Of a stretch of 64,000 nucleotides of DNA, positions 26,953 to 35,797 are shown piece by piece. Both the position numbers and the translations under genes were made by a program. The notes beneath the pieces were generated by a model that did no database searches, was not told the origin of the DNA, and saw nothing but the letters and a program-made list of their open reading frames with translations. The stretch is from contig NZ_CP021646.1 in assembly GCF_002208135.1 (NCBI RefSeq), forward strand, positions 1,843,501 through 1,907,500, written 5' to 3'. Positions within the stretch are counted from its first letter, which is position 1; each line of letters begins with the position of its first letter. The DNA comes from Pseudoalteromonas piscicida. Its GTDB lineage: Bacteria > Pseudomonadota > Gammaproteobacteria > Enterobacterales > Alteromonadaceae.

Positions 26953-28101
26953 TTATATCACAAATGTAGTCATTGCCCAGACAATTATACCCAAAATAAA
27001 CACAAAAATACCATATTGAAAGTGCCTCACCATTGGGAACACCGCTTTATCCGTGCGCTCAATAGATAAAGGATATTGCCAATGCGTTAACGCAAGTAAG
27101 AGTGGCTCAGCCTCTACGCTCATGCCAGAGAGTGAAACCGTCGCGCCATACTCAGTATCAAAGACCAAATCAACAATATGATTACGACGAGTCGAAGAAG
27201 TCAACCTATCTAAATCGCTGACTGTAAACGTATTCCAGTGTACCTTAATATCGTTAACTTCATCCTTTTTTACCTCTCGTGCTTGTTTATCTGTAAACAG
27301 TAACGCAGGTAAAAACAAACTATCTTCCTCAACCTTAATTTCGTTACAGGGTGAGTGATAAACAAAATAGTGTTTATCACTGATAAGTACAGACGTCAAC
27401 CAATAGCTCAAATACGTGAGCACCAAAAATACCAAACCCGCTATGTAATTTTGTGACGAGTAAAGAATGAAGCAGGTCATCAGAGCAAAAGCCCCTACCA
27501 CCATCCAAACAATATGCAGCTTATGCTTAGGCGTCGGTAGTGCACATCGTAACACGGAGAATCGCGCTTCAATATCGCGATTGCTATTCATAAATAAAGG
27601 AAATAATCTTGCAAGGCTAGTGGGAGTTGAACGCATAGCTGATCTCCTATCTGCATCCGCATCTGCCGTCGGTTGAATGTTTTGGTCAAAACCAGATGCC
27701 GACACAAGCGCGGTGAGTTTATCAGCTTGCCGTAAACACGAAAATGAATAGACCGCAGGCTCCTCACTTTCTGAAAGATAACTTATACCAATATAATTGA
27801 GTTGCTTGTTACAACCCGTAGATACTTCAGTCACAGTTGAAAGCGGTATCACACGCTCACCTATTCTCCGAATACGTACATTCAATAACGATAGTTGTTT
27901 AGTGATAACAAACTGCTTTTGTGCAGGGTCAAACATTAAACGATTACGGTATGCAAATAGTAACAAAGAAATCACTAAGTAGATCAGAGCTTCCAAAAAA
28001 CTTGACCCGACTAAGTGAAAAACCGACGAAAACAAGAATAAAATGGCTATGCCGTTAGTAACCGATTCACTGACTGACTTAAGTACCGAGGTTGATGTCA
28101 T
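26953..28101 (-). CDS. Membrane protein with two repeated TM/beta halves, hypothetical
   Basis: A 382-residue inner-membrane protein. Two helices at about residues 15-52 precede a soluble beta-rich part to about 145. A second helix pair at about 195-238 precedes another soluble part to about 345, and a last helix spans about 360-381. The repeated helix-pair-plus-beta plan resembles proteins with bacterial PH-like domains, but this is inference from pattern only. A low-complexity ADADADRR segment links the halves. The start has AAGGA eight bases upstream. Function unknown; not obviously linked to the NatAB genes upstream. Confidence 0.65.
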   Translation of the reverse strand: MTSTSVLKSVSESVTNGIAILFLFSSVFHLVGSSFLEALIYLVISLLLFAYRNRLMFDPAQKQFVITKQLSLLNVRIRRIGERVIPLSTVTEVSTGCNKQLNYIGISYLSESEEPAVYSFSCLRQADKLTALVSASGFDQNIQPTADADADRRSAMRSTPTSLARLFPLFMNSNRDIEARFSVLRCALPTPKHKLHIVWMVVGAFALMTCFILYSSQNYIAGLVFLVLTYLSYWLTSVLISDKHYFVYHSPCNEIKVEEDSLFLPALLFTDKQAREVKKDEVNDIKVHWNTFTVSDLDRLTSSTRRNHIVDLVFDTEYGATVSLSGMSVEAEPLLLALTHWQYPLSIERTDKAVFPMVRHFQYGIFVFILGIIVWAMTTFVI

Positions 28102-28256
28102 CCTACATTCCTTGAGTGACTAAAATTGAAACCTACGACTTGCGCAAGCTATCCAGATAAACAGCACGCTAAATTACAAAAAGTTAAATTCTGAATAAGG
28201 CGTTTATCGTACAGAAAAACGCCATAATTCTCAATGACTCACACCTAACTGAAGCT

Positions 28257-29465
28257 TTACCTAAACAATACGGTTTCTTTATTAAACCATTTAACGCAGC
28301 ACACGAGTAACCCTGCTGCTAAAACGGCAGAAGCGCCAAAAATTAACGCGACGTAGCCATAATCGACCGTACCTTTGATGATTTCTTTAATCGCTAATGC
28401 CACATTGGTAATTGGGATCAATGCTGTTTTAGCGGTTAACTCCATATTTGGCATTAAGGACATCACAATGGGAATGAAAATACCCATGCTGAGTGGCCCC
28501 ATGTAGTTTTGTGCTTCTTTAAAGGTTCTGGCGTAAATTGAAATGGCAAGTGTTAGCGACGAAAGCATCACAGCAACAGGAAGCAACAACGCAAAAATCA
28601 ACACAAAGTCTATTAATGCAACCGACGAGAAGGCGTTTTTAATAACGTCTAGTTCGACAAAGCTACTGGCAATTCCTATCCACAGCGCCATGCTGGAGAC
28701 CGTGATAAGCGCACAGAATATTGAACTACTCAATACGGTTAAAAATTTACCCAACACTAACTCTGTGCGAGAAATTGGCGTTAACAACAGCGTCTCTAAA
28801 GTGCCACGCTCTTTCTCTCCAGCGCCTAAATCAATAGCTGGATAGCTTGCCCCCATCAATACCAGCGGAATTAACATGTAAGGGATAAATGCGCCTAACT
28901 TCTCACCTAAATTTTCACGTTTGTCAGCAGTGTCCACTTTAATAATCGATATGGGTTGGAGCACTGCCGCTTGCTCCACTTGCGACAATCCCAGTGAAGT
29001 TAACTTCGCCGCTCTGAGTTCATCAGAAAAGTTCTTAGCAAGTTTAGACAAACGATCGTATATAAAGTTGATAGATTGAGCATCGTTAAACACGATTTTC
29101 CATTCACTTTTTACGCCAGACTCCAGATTTTCAACCGGATCGGATGGAATAAAAACTCCAACATCGATCACGCCACTTCGTACAGCATCACTCAGCGCTT
29201 CGACGCTATCAAGCTTGAGCTCACCAGCATATTTCTTAAAACTTTTATGATAAAAAACCTGCTCAGAGAACTTTTCAGCATAGGCTTCATTTGCGATGTA
29301 ATACGTATGAACTTCTTGCTCCGCTTCCATGGCGGCTTGTGATGCCATAAAGCCTACCAAGGCCATAATCACTGGAAATACCAACATCGGCAGTGCAATC
29401 ACAAAGAATAGTGTTTTGCGGTCACGCAGCAGCTCTCTAATTTCTTTTAAAAATACCTCAAACAT
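28257..29465 (-). CDS. natB: ABC transporter permease, NatB type
   Basis: 402-residue ABC-2-type permease. An N-terminal helix (LFFVIALPMLVFPVIMALVG) is followed by a large extracytoplasmic domain (about residues 45-190), then five to six helices with the conserved segment GAGEKERGTLETLLLTPISR. This plan is characteristic of NatB, the permease of the NatAB sodium exporter; the actual substrate is inferred. It overlaps the upstream ATPase gene by eight bases. A 7-bp GGCGTTT/AAACGCC hairpin (28199-28223) lies downstream as a possible terminator. Confidence 0.82.
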   Translation of the reverse strand: MFEVFLKEIRELLRDRKTLFFVIALPMLVFPVIMALVGFMASQAAMEAEQEVHTYYIANEAYAEKFSEQVFYHKSFKKYAGELKLDSVEALSDAVRSGVIDVGVFIPSDPVENLESGVKSEWKIVFNDAQSINFIYDRLSKLAKNFSDELRAAKLTSLGLSQVEQAAVLQPISIIKVDTADKRENLGEKLGAFIPYMLIPLVLMGASYPAIDLGAGEKERGTLETLLLTPISRTELVLGKFLTVLSSSIFCALITVSSMALWIGIASSFVELDVIKNAFSSVALIDFVLIFALLLPVAVMLSSLTLAISIYARTFKEAQNYMGPLSMGIFIPIVMSLMPNMELTAKTALIPITNVALAIKEIIKGTVDYGYVALIFGASAVLAAGLLVCCVKWFNKETVLFR

Positions 29466-30243
29466 GCTGTGCTCCCGTCAACAAATTCAAAAATGCCTGA
29501 TTTAGCTCTTCACTTTGCCCTTTCGTTTTGAAATCAGCCAAGCTGCCATCAAAGCAGGTGATCCCTTTATCGATAACAGACACCCTATCGCACAATAATG
29601 CGACTTCATCTAGGTGGTGGGTAGAAAATATAACAGGTGTACCACGCGCTTTGAGGTCGCGAATAAAAGAGATAACCGTTTGTGTGGTCATAATATCAAG
29701 ACCCGTCGTTGGCTCGTCTAATACGACGACTTTAGGGTCGTGTACCACCGCCCGAGCAATATTGGTCTTTTGTTTCATACCGGTCGACAGGTGTTCAGCC
29801 CTTTTATCTAAAAAGGTCTCCATCTCTAAGCGTTGAAACAGCTCATCGCATTTCGCTTTTAATGCTTTTCCTTTTAAACCATGAAGTCGCGCAAAATATT
29901 CAACATTTTCTTTGGCGGTAAGACGTCCATATAACCCTGTTGACCCTGATAAAAAGCCGATGGACTTGCGAGCAATTACGGGCTTTTTCACAATATCCTG
30001 ACCATCCACTAAGATAGTACCAGCATCCGGCGTCAACGCAGTAGAGAGCATACGCAAAGTGGTGGTTTTTCCCGCCCCATTGGGGCCAAGCAATCCAAGT
30101 ACTTCTCCTTGCCCACAGTGCAGGTTAACCTCTTCTACACTGTGAAAAAAACCATCACGCTCGCGAGGATCCGTTTGACTCTTTTTCTTTTTATGTTCGC
30201 GAGTCAGAGCGAAGCGTTTTTTTAATCCATTGATAACTATCAT
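29458..30243 (-). CDS. natA: ABC transporter ATP-binding protein, NatA type
   Basis: 261-residue ATPase. Walker A LLGPNGAGKTTTLRML, signature LSTGMKQKTNIARA, Walker B VVVLDEPTTGLD and the switch histidine in FSTHHLDE are all intact. Partner of the NatB-type permease with which it overlaps by eight bases; together they would export Na+ or a small amphiphile. It starts one base after the stop of the DUF3025 gene, so all three genes form one operon. Confidence 0.88.
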   Translation of the reverse strand: MIVINGLKKRFALTREHKKKKSQTDPRERDGFFHSVEEVNLHCGQGEVLGLLGPNGAGKTTTLRMLSTALTPDAGTILVDGQDIVKKPVIARKSIGFLSGSTGLYGRLTAKENVEYFARLHGLKGKALKAKCDELFQRLEMETFLDKRAEHLSTGMKQKTNIARAVVHDPKVVVLDEPTTGLDIMTTQTVISFIRDLKARGTPVIFSTHHLDEVALLCDRVSVIDKGITCFDGSLADFKTKGQSEELNQAFLNLLTGAQHV

Positions 30244-30244
30244 G

Positions 30245-31045
30245 CTACTTCCTTCTTTTCGGCCTGAAATAGTCCGTATTCTGATAAAATTCTAAATCTT
30301 GTGGCTCATGCCAGTTTGGGATCCCAAGCAGCGGAATGGGTGACATTTTGGTATTGTCTTCAAGCAACCCATCATTGATCAGTGCGACCAATTTATCGTC
30401 TAACCAACGATATTGTTCGCTTAGTGAAAGTTGCCAAAATTCAGCATCAACATTGATACACACCAGTTTTCCCGTCAGCCCAATAAAGGGATTGGTTAGC
30501 ATCTCGTAGTTTGCGTGGCCAAATACAAAAGGCTTTAGGTTTTGCTGCCATTCTGAGCGATTATCGTAAAATACATTCTGCCATTGGTGTGATTTAAAGG
30601 CATCACGCCATTTATCATCATCGATTGCCAACACCAAACCACACTCATCAAAGAGTGTTAACGCGTTACGCTTTTTACTCCGCTGCTTTAAACCAAACTG
30701 TTCTATTTCTTCGATATGTAGGGCATTTAACAAAGCTTTTGTTTTTGGGAATAAACACCAGATCAACGCACCAAATAAATCGTGCCAGTTTTGACTACGC
30801 GTCGGTACCTGGTGGGTTTCAAAGATAATCTCTTCATAGTATTTATCGCCAAAGTCTATCGTTTCATCGGCCACAAACTGGGTATCGTACTGTTGCACGC
30901 TAATGCTGTTTACATGCGATGACAACCACTGGGGGCTTGGCCAGTCTTGCTGGCTTTTTAAGTCAAAAAGCTGATTTAAATGGGAAAACGGCTCTGCATG
31001 TAAACATGCAACCTGCCACGCCTCAGGCGCTGTAAACTTTTTCAT
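30245..31045 (-). CDS. DUF3025 domain-containing protein
   Basis: 266-residue soluble protein with the DUF3025 signature NWHDLFGALIWCLFPKTKALLNALH (about residues 85-110, quoted in part) and QRSKKRNALTLFDECGLVL. The C-terminus has PLLGIPNWHEPQ. Function unknown. The ATG at 31045 is chosen; a TTG at 31069 would add eight residues and neither has a clear ribosome site. It is the first gene of the operon with natA and natB, one base apart from natA, but nothing shows a functional link to the transporter. Confidence 0.82.
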   Translation of the reverse strand: MKKFTAPEAWQVACLHAEPFSHLNQLFDLKSQQDWPSPQWLSSHVNSISVQQYDTQFVADETIDFGDKYYEEIIFETHQVPTRSQNWHDLFGALIWCLFPKTKALLNALHIEEIEQFGLKQRSKKRNALTLFDECGLVLAIDDDKWRDAFKSHQWQNVFYDNRSEWQQNLKPFVFGHANYEMLTNPFIGLTGKLVCINVDAEFWQLSLSEQYRWLDDKLVALINDGLLEDNTKMSPIPLLGIPNWHEPQDLEFYQNTDYFRPKRRK

Positions 31046-31160
31046 TTGATTGAGATACTTATCATGCAATTAGCCGACTATTTTACTGAAGCACCGGATA
31101 CTTGGCAAAAGCCAATTGTAAATGAGCGTAACAGGCTACATCGCATGCTAAAATTAAGGT

Positions 31161-31364
31161 AATTAACCTGAGCTTCGGATAATTAATGCCTTTCTAGCAG
31201 CCAGTTTTAGCGCTAACTGCGTTGAATTCACTTCCAATAGCCAGCTATTGGTGCATAAATTCGCCTTGTTATCCCTAAAACTGACTGGCTAGATAAGGGT
31301 ATAATTTAATATGGCATTAAAAACAATGAGTTAGTTCATTCCTTATGCAAACCTCAGGTTAATT
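31161..31364. repeat. MITE-like palindromic repeat, family A, copy 1
   Basis: About 204 bp. The ends are inverted: AATTAACCTGAG on the left and CTCAGGTTAATT on the right. The inside can fold: AGCCAGTTTTAG against CTAAAACTGACTGGCT, and a central CCAATAG-CCAG-CTATTGG hairpin. No coding capacity. A second copy, about 90 percent identical by eye through the first half, lies at 57472. Such non-autonomous hairpin elements are consistent with a MITE mobilised by an unlinked transposase. Confidence 0.78.
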
Positions 31365-31503
31365 ATTAAAAATTGTGCTGTGATCTGTACCAGCTACGGA
31401 TTTTCATTAATTTCTATCTCCTTTAGCCGTCTTGTCCCGCTCGAACTTTTACGGATTTTATGTTACTACTTATGGGTTCTTAACAAGTAAAAGAAAGGCA
31501 ATT

Positions 31504-33129
31504 ATGAAACTTAAACTGACGCTCAGTGCTCTATCTATGGCGGTGCTTGCGGGCTGTGTTAGCACGAGCAATAACCCCCAAGACATTGATACTGCATACA
31601 ATAGTATTAACGATGCTCAACTCAGAGCCCATATTAAAACCCTTGCCTCTGACGAATTTGGCGGTCGCGCTCCGTCAACAAAAGGTGAAGAGCTAACGCT
31701 TGCCTATTTAACCAAACATTTTAAAGCGCTTGGCTATCAACCAGGCAATGGCAACAGCTTCTTACAAGAAGTGCCGCTTGTTTCGCTTGAAGCCGATCCT
31801 AATATGACCTTAACAATCGGTGGCAAAAACTACGAATATAAAAAAGACATGGTGATGGGCTCAGCCCGCATCAGCGAACTCGAGTCAATCAAAGATTCAG
31901 AACTTGTTTTCGTTGGCTATGGGGTTAATGCACCTGAATACGACTGGAATGACTATGAAGGCCTGGACGTGAAAGGCAAGACAGTGGTGATGCTAGTAAA
32001 CGATCCAGGCTTTGCTAATCCTGACTCAGGTAAATTTACCGGTGAAGCAATGACCTATTATGGCCGTTGGACGTACAAATACGAAGAAGCTTCACGCCAA
32101 GGTGCTGCAGGTGCGATCATTATTCATGAAACTGCGCCAGCTTCTTATCCTTGGAGCGTAGTGGAAAATTCTTGGAGTGGCCCGCAGTTTGGCTTCCAAA
32201 AAGAAAATAACAACATGGACCGCGTTGCGGTTGAAGGTTGGGTAACAGTAGACGTTGCTAAAGAGCTATTTCAAAAGGCTGGACTTGATTTTGACACAGC
32301 AAAGAAAAAAGCTGCTGAAGGCGCATACCACGTTGATATGGGCAACCTAAGCGCGTCAGTTACCGTCAAAAACACCATCAAAAAATCAACTTCGTATAAC
32401 TTTATCGCCACCCTACCAGGTAGCAAAAAGTCTGACGAGCACATCATCTACTCAGCACATTGGGATCATTTAGGTACCGATCCAAATCGTAAAGGCGATC
32501 AGATCTATAACGGCGCACATGATAATGCTAGCGGTACAGGCGGTATGATTGAGGTAGCTGAAGCCTTTACTAAACTACCAACTCGCCCTAACCGTTCAAT
32601 TACATTTTTGGCCGTAACGGCTGAAGAGCAAGGTCTGTTAGGCTCTAAATTTTATGCTGCAAACCCTGTTATTCCAGCAGAGAAAACCGTTGCTAACATC
32701 AATATGGATAGCCTAAATTTATTGGGTAAAGTAAAAGACATCAGCGTAGTTGGTATTGGTAAATCGGAACTCGATGAAATGCTAGAAACCGCAGCAAAAG
32801 CGCAAGACCGCGTCGTTTCAGGGGATCCACGTCCTGCCGCTGGTGGTTACTATCGCTCCGATCACTTCGCATTTGCGAACATGGGTGTGCCTGCAATGTA
32901 CGCCGGTGGTGGAACCGAAGCACGTGACGAAGAGACTGAAACCTATCGTAAACGTATGGGTTTAGTACTGCGTGGTTGTTATCATCAGCCTTGCGATCGC
33001 TACCGTGAAGAGTGGGATTTAAGCGGAGCAATCCAGGATCTACAGCTGTTCTTTAAAGTTGGCTATGATGTCTCTGAGCAAGACGCTTGGCCAAAATGGA
33101 AAGCAACCGCAGAGTTCCAAAGAAAATAA
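31504..33129 (+). CDS. M28-family zinc aminopeptidase, lipoprotein
   Basis: 541-residue secreted metallopeptidase. The N-terminus is a lipoprotein signal with lipobox LAGC (Cys 18). A PA-like insert occupies about residues 130-260. The M28 catalytic domain has the co-catalytic zinc ligands in SAHWDHLG, GAHDNASGTGG, AEEQGLLGS (catalytic and ligand Glu), NMDSL and RSDHFAFANMGVPA. It should release N-terminal amino acids from peptides at the cell envelope. The frame extends upstream, but the ATG at 31504 follows GAAAGG and begins the lipoprotein signal. Single gene; a Fur-box-like sequence follows. Confidence 0.9.
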   Translation: MKLKLTLSALSMAVLAGCVSTSNNPQDIDTAYNSINDAQLRAHIKTLASDEFGGRAPSTKGEELTLAYLTKHFKALGYQPGNGNSFLQEVPLVSLEADPNMTLTIGGKNYEYKKDMVMGSARISELESIKDSELVFVGYGVNAPEYDWNDYEGLDVKGKTVVMLVNDPGFANPDSGKFTGEAMTYYGRWTYKYEEASRQGAAGAIIIHETAPASYPWSVVENSWSGPQFGFQKENNNMDRVAVEGWVTVDVAKELFQKAGLDFDTAKKKAAEGAYHVDMGNLSASVTVKNTIKKSTSYNFIATLPGSKKSDEHIIYSAHWDHLGTDPNRKGDQIYNGAHDNASGTGGMIEVAEAFTKLPTRPNRSITFLAVTAEEQGLLGSKFYAANPVIPAEKTVANINMDSLNLLGKVKDISVVGIGKSELDEMLETAAKAQDRVVSGDPRPAAGGYYRSDHFAFANMGVPAMYAGGGTEARDEETETYRKRMGLVLRGCYHQPCDRYREEWDLSGAIQDLQLFFKVGYDVSEQDAWPKWKATAEFQRK

Positions 33130-33135
33130 TGCAAA

Positions 33136-33150
33136 TGATATTGATTTTCA
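33136..33150. promoter_or_regulatory. Candidate Fur box upstream of the metal exporter
   Basis: TGATATTGATTTTCA matches the 7-1-7 Fur consensus TGATAATNATTATCA at 12 of 14 defined positions. It lies 50 bases before the exporter start at 33200 and only 7 after the M28 peptidase stop, so it would regulate the exporter. Confidence 0.55.
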
Positions 33151-33164
33151 TTTAAAATAAAATT

Positions 33165-33199
33165 AAAGTGCAACTTAGACAATACACGGGTTGCACTTT
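33165..33199 (+). promoter_or_regulatory. Hairpin abutting the exporter start codon
   Basis: AAAGTGCAAC (33165-33174) and GTTGCACTTT (33190-33199) are a perfect 10-bp inverted repeat with a 15-base loop. The 3' arm ends exactly before the ATG at 33200, where a ribosome site is expected. It could be a translational switch, an operator, or the end of the upstream transcript; there is no T tract. Confidence 0.5.
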
Positions 33200-34366
33200 A
33201 TGTTTTCATCTCTACTTCGATACTCTCAACCAGCACATGGCGCTAAGGTGAGTTTATTGTTCAACAAACGGCTAATTTTACCCCTCGTTATTATTGTACT
33301 TTTAGCATTTGAAACGGCGAGACCAATTGTAGTCAGCGCGCTGAGCGACGCATTTTTTCAAGTCAGCGTTTTTGTTGCCGCTACTCTACTCGTGTACTAC
33401 TTTCTTGTTGACAGAATTCCACAGCTTAATCTCAGTTATCTGAGTACCAAATCCCCTATTCTCGAAATTGGTATGGCGTCAATATTAGGCGCGTTGCCAG
33501 GCTGTGGTGGTGCGATTATCGTGGTCACTCAATTTACCAAAAAACAAGCAAGCTTTGCTTCAGTTGTCGCAGTGCTTACTGCGACGATGGGAGATGCAGC
33601 GTTTTTGCTACTCGCCAAAGAGCCGCTGACAGGCCTCACTATCATCGCGATGGGGGTTGGTGTGGGTATCGTGAGTGGGCTATGTGTGCACTTAATTCAT
33701 AAACCCGACTTTTGTGTCCCGCAGACCATCAATGAGGTCGAAGAAGAAACCTTACACGCGAGCCGTGCGTTTAGTTTAAGCCGTAAGGTGTGGAAGCTAT
33801 GCTTACTACCTAGCCTTGCAATTGCACTCGCGATTGCTTTTAACGTCGACTTAGCACCTTTTGATACAGAAATTGCATGGCTTGGTGCAGCATTATGTCT
33901 TTTTGCTGTGTGTGTGTGGGCACTTAATTCAAAAGGCGTCAGCTATAAAGATATCACCTGTGAAGAAGGTGAATGCGACCCACCTTCAAAGCTCACCAGA
34001 GTGCTGCAGGACACGCACTTTGTGACCGCTTGGGTCGTTGCAAGCTTTTTGCTTTACGAGCTATCTACCGCGTATTTAGGACTTGATCTCGCAGTTTGGT
34101 TTAAAGACTATGCGTTGTATGCACCACTGGTGGCCATTCTTGTAGGGTTATTACCAGGCTGTGGGCCTCAAATTGTCGTTACAACGCTTTACCTACAAGG
34201 AGTCGTGCCATTTAGTGCCCTTGCAGCCAATGCCGTTGCTAACGATGGCGATGCGTTATTTCCAGCGATAGCATTGGCACCAAGGGCGGCGCTATTTGCC
34301 ACCATCTACTCTGCAGTGCCTGCATTTATCGTGGGTTACGGCCTCTACTACATTAATTTGGCTTAA
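33200..34366 (+). CDS. ArsP_2-type 10-TM heavy-metal (putative manganese) exporter
   Basis: 388-residue inner-membrane protein with about ten helices in two repeated halves. Each half carries a matching motif: LPGCGGAIIVVTQF...TMGDAAF (about residue 95) and LPGCGPQIVVTTLY...NDGDALF (about residue 320). This is the pattern of the PF11449 putative metal exporter family, often called putative manganese transporters. A central loop has a Cys/acidic stretch (TCEEGECDPP), perhaps metal-binding. The start is uncertain: a TTG at 33191 lies inside the hairpin; the ATG at 33200 is chosen. A GTG further in (AKVSLLFNKR) is an alternative. Preceded by a Fur-box-like site. Confidence 0.8.
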   Translation: MFSSLLRYSQPAHGAKVSLLFNKRLILPLVIIVLLAFETARPIVVSALSDAFFQVSVFVAATLLVYYFLVDRIPQLNLSYLSTKSPILEIGMASILGALPGCGGAIIVVTQFTKKQASFASVVAVLTATMGDAAFLLLAKEPLTGLTIIAMGVGVGIVSGLCVHLIHKPDFCVPQTINEVEEETLHASRAFSLSRKVWKLCLLPSLAIALAIAFNVDLAPFDTEIAWLGAALCLFAVCVWALNSKGVSYKDITCEEGECDPPSKLTRVLQDTHFVTAWVVASFLLYELSTAYLGLDLAVWFKDYALYAPLVAILVGLLPGCGPQIVVTTLYLQGVVPFSALAANAVANDGDALFPAIALAPRAALFATIYSAVPAFIVGYGLYYINLA

Positions 34367-34559
34367 TACTTGAGTACGTCGACAAAGTGATCTGACGCAG
34401 GCTCAAGCACAATCTGGCAGTTTTGGGTTATGAGTTCAATTAAATCTGACCGCTCGTAACTGATTAATGGCCGGAAAGGGCGAATAGCGGACGGTCAAAT
34501 AAACTTTTTGTTGGACAAAAACGTTTTAGGTCGTCGGCTGTATTAGGCGAATTTCGCAT
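34363..34559 (-). CDS. Possible small protein, frameshifted
   Basis: Tentative. Starting at an ATG at 34559, one frame reads MRNSPNTADDLKRFCPTK...LFALSG; another then reads PLISYERSDLIELITQ... and ends HFVDVLKY at 34363. One missing G or C at about 34467-34470 (TCCGGCC) would join them into a 65-residue protein. No family is recognised. Its stop overlaps the stop region of the exporter on the other strand. Its start lies about 19 bases beyond the attC end, as for a cassette gene, but no second attC follows. Confidence 0.3.
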
Positions 34560-34575
34560 AAAAGTTTCTATGGAC

Positions 34576-34676
34576 TAACGCCCTGTTAATGGGCAAATTT
34601 GCTGGGTTGGTTTTTGCCCGCGCAGCGGATTAGCAAAAGCGACACAGTAAAATTTGTCCTATTAAACAGTTTGTTA
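34576..34676 (-). repeat. Integron attC recombination site
   Basis: On the minus strand this 101-bp element begins TAACAAACTG and ends AGGGCGTTA, like Vibrio-type attC sites. The arms pair as TAACAAACTGTTTAATAGG with the complement of CCCATTAACAGGGCGTTA, and then CAAATTT with AAATTTG. Single extra bases (a T in GTTTAAT, an A in GGACAAA) match the extrahelical bases integrases use. It directly follows the stop codon of the 34683-35012 gene, as in a gene cassette. No integrase gene is in the window. Confidence 0.75.
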
Positions 34677-34682
34677 TACACG

Positions 34683-35012
34683 TTACATAGTTAAAATAAA
34701 AGCTATGACAAATGCGATGCTAAACGAGATAAGAGTAGCTTTTTTGTCCATGTTGGATATTTTGTATCTCATTAAGCCTGAAAAAGAAGGTACTATTTCC
34801 TTTTGATGCTCTTCGCCAACAGAAAGATCACCTATTTGAATACCAAAAGTAGCACAAATAGATTTAACTGATTCTGGTGAAGCTACACCTGATTTTTCAA
34901 TTCGCTGAATTGTTCTTAAGCTGATACCGCTTACCTCAGCAAGGTGGGACTGACTCCAGGCTTTTGACTCTCTGAGTTGTTTTAGTTTTGCTTTATCTAA
35001 TTTCATTTCCAT
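34683..35012 (-). CDS. Integron-cassette-borne HTH regulator with a membrane anchor
   Basis: 109-residue protein. An XRE/Cro-type HTH occupies about residues 8-62 (KLKQLRESKAWSQSHLAEVSGISLRTIQRIEKSG, quoted in part). A short linker follows and a single C-terminal transmembrane helix (about 90-108, ATLISFSIAFVIAFILTM). It should be an inner-membrane-anchored DNA-binding protein. The ATG at 35012 has GGAGG eight bases upstream. Its stop is immediately followed by an attC site. A G-TTATAC junction at 35122 would mark the other end of a 543-bp cassette (34579-35121). Confidence 0.75.
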   Translation of the reverse strand: MEMKLDKAKLKQLRESKAWSQSHLAEVSGISLRTIQRIEKSGVASPESVKSICATFGIQIGDLSVGEEHQKEIVPSFSGLMRYKISNMDKKATLISFSIAFVIAFILTM

Positions 35013-35496
35013 TACTGTTTCCTCCGATATAAAAGTTCAAACTATTATCGAGAGAAACCCTATTTTTCGATACGACATCAATATGACAACCCGACGTCAT
35101 TGTTGCGTCATAAGTGTATAACAATTTAATATCGAGCGATTGGGTCGTTTTTCTACAGCAATCTGTCTAGTTTTTGTCCCATGACTATTGATAGCAAATT
35201 TAGGAAATACTTACCAGCATTGAAGTTACGTTACATCAATCTAAATGTGAACACGACAAAAACGACCCACAGGGTCGTTTTCCTGACTATGGAAGAAACT
35301 CAATGAATATGGATATATACACAGTGTTTTAGATGAAAGGATGAACGCCAGCTTTTCGCTCAAAGCCACCCTTAGAGCATTTACGTTAACTCATTTTGGG
35401 GCAGAAACATGTTAGTACCGCAGTCCGCACCTGCCCAATAGCTGAAATGTCAGAATTCATAGAGCTCTATATTTGTACTCTGTCAGGTTAAAAATT
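35013..35496. other. Intergenic DNA between the cassette gene and the truncated duplicate
   Basis: No gene supported. It holds the possible cassette boundary GTTATAC (minus strand, 35122-35116), the sequence GGGTCGTTTTT at about 35141, and a terminator-like hairpin at 35259-35281. The rest shows no recognisable features. Confidence 0.45.
35259..35281. terminator. Orphan terminator-like hairpin
   Basis: AAAACGACCC-ACA-GGGTCGTTTT, a perfect 10-bp stem with three-base loop and T-rich 3' end on either strand. No gene ends next to it, which suggests that the gene it once served has been lost. Confidence 0.65.
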
Positions 35497-35701
35497 AGCG
35501 CTTATTCACTTAATTGTGTCCACTTAATTGAATAAGTCACTTTACTCACTTGGATGATAATGGCGAATACCATTGTCATCCACCATGACGTAACAGCTAT
35601 CGTGGTTTTGAATCGCTTTGTAAAACACCTCGTCATATAGCAGCTTTTCACTTTTCGTTTCACCACCAACTCCTTGATAACTGACCAACATGTGACATTC
35701 G
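35497..35701. repeat. 205-bp direct repeat, copy 1
   Basis: Identical to 38204-38408 except for one base (T for A at about 35613). It covers the 3' 53 codons of the small gene at 38249 (here 35542-35701 on the minus strand, without its N-terminal half) and its downstream hairpin CTTATTCA/TGAATAAG. The copies are 2707 bp apart in the same orientation. Confidence 0.9.
35542..35701 (-). pseudogene. Truncated second copy of the CxxC small-protein gene
   Basis: Carries the C-terminal part of the protein at 38249-38506 (from ECHMLVSYQGVGGETK to HYHPSE and the stop), without a start codon. One substitution changes Phe to Ile in KAFQNH. The N-terminal CxxC is lost. It marks the left edge of the inserted or duplicated block. 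Confidence 0.75.
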
Positions 35702-35797
35702 GAAGAACAAATCGCTGACACCCACCACTAATTTGCACCTTTCTAAGATCCTGCCTAAGCTTTAATTCTGCACTCAAAGGATTGAGGAAACCTAGCT

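Noticed and set aside
35502..35777. A 91-codon minus-strand frame over the left 205-bp repeat
   Set aside because: It reads the truncated duplicate in the wrong frame; the right frame is the HYHPSE-ending one.
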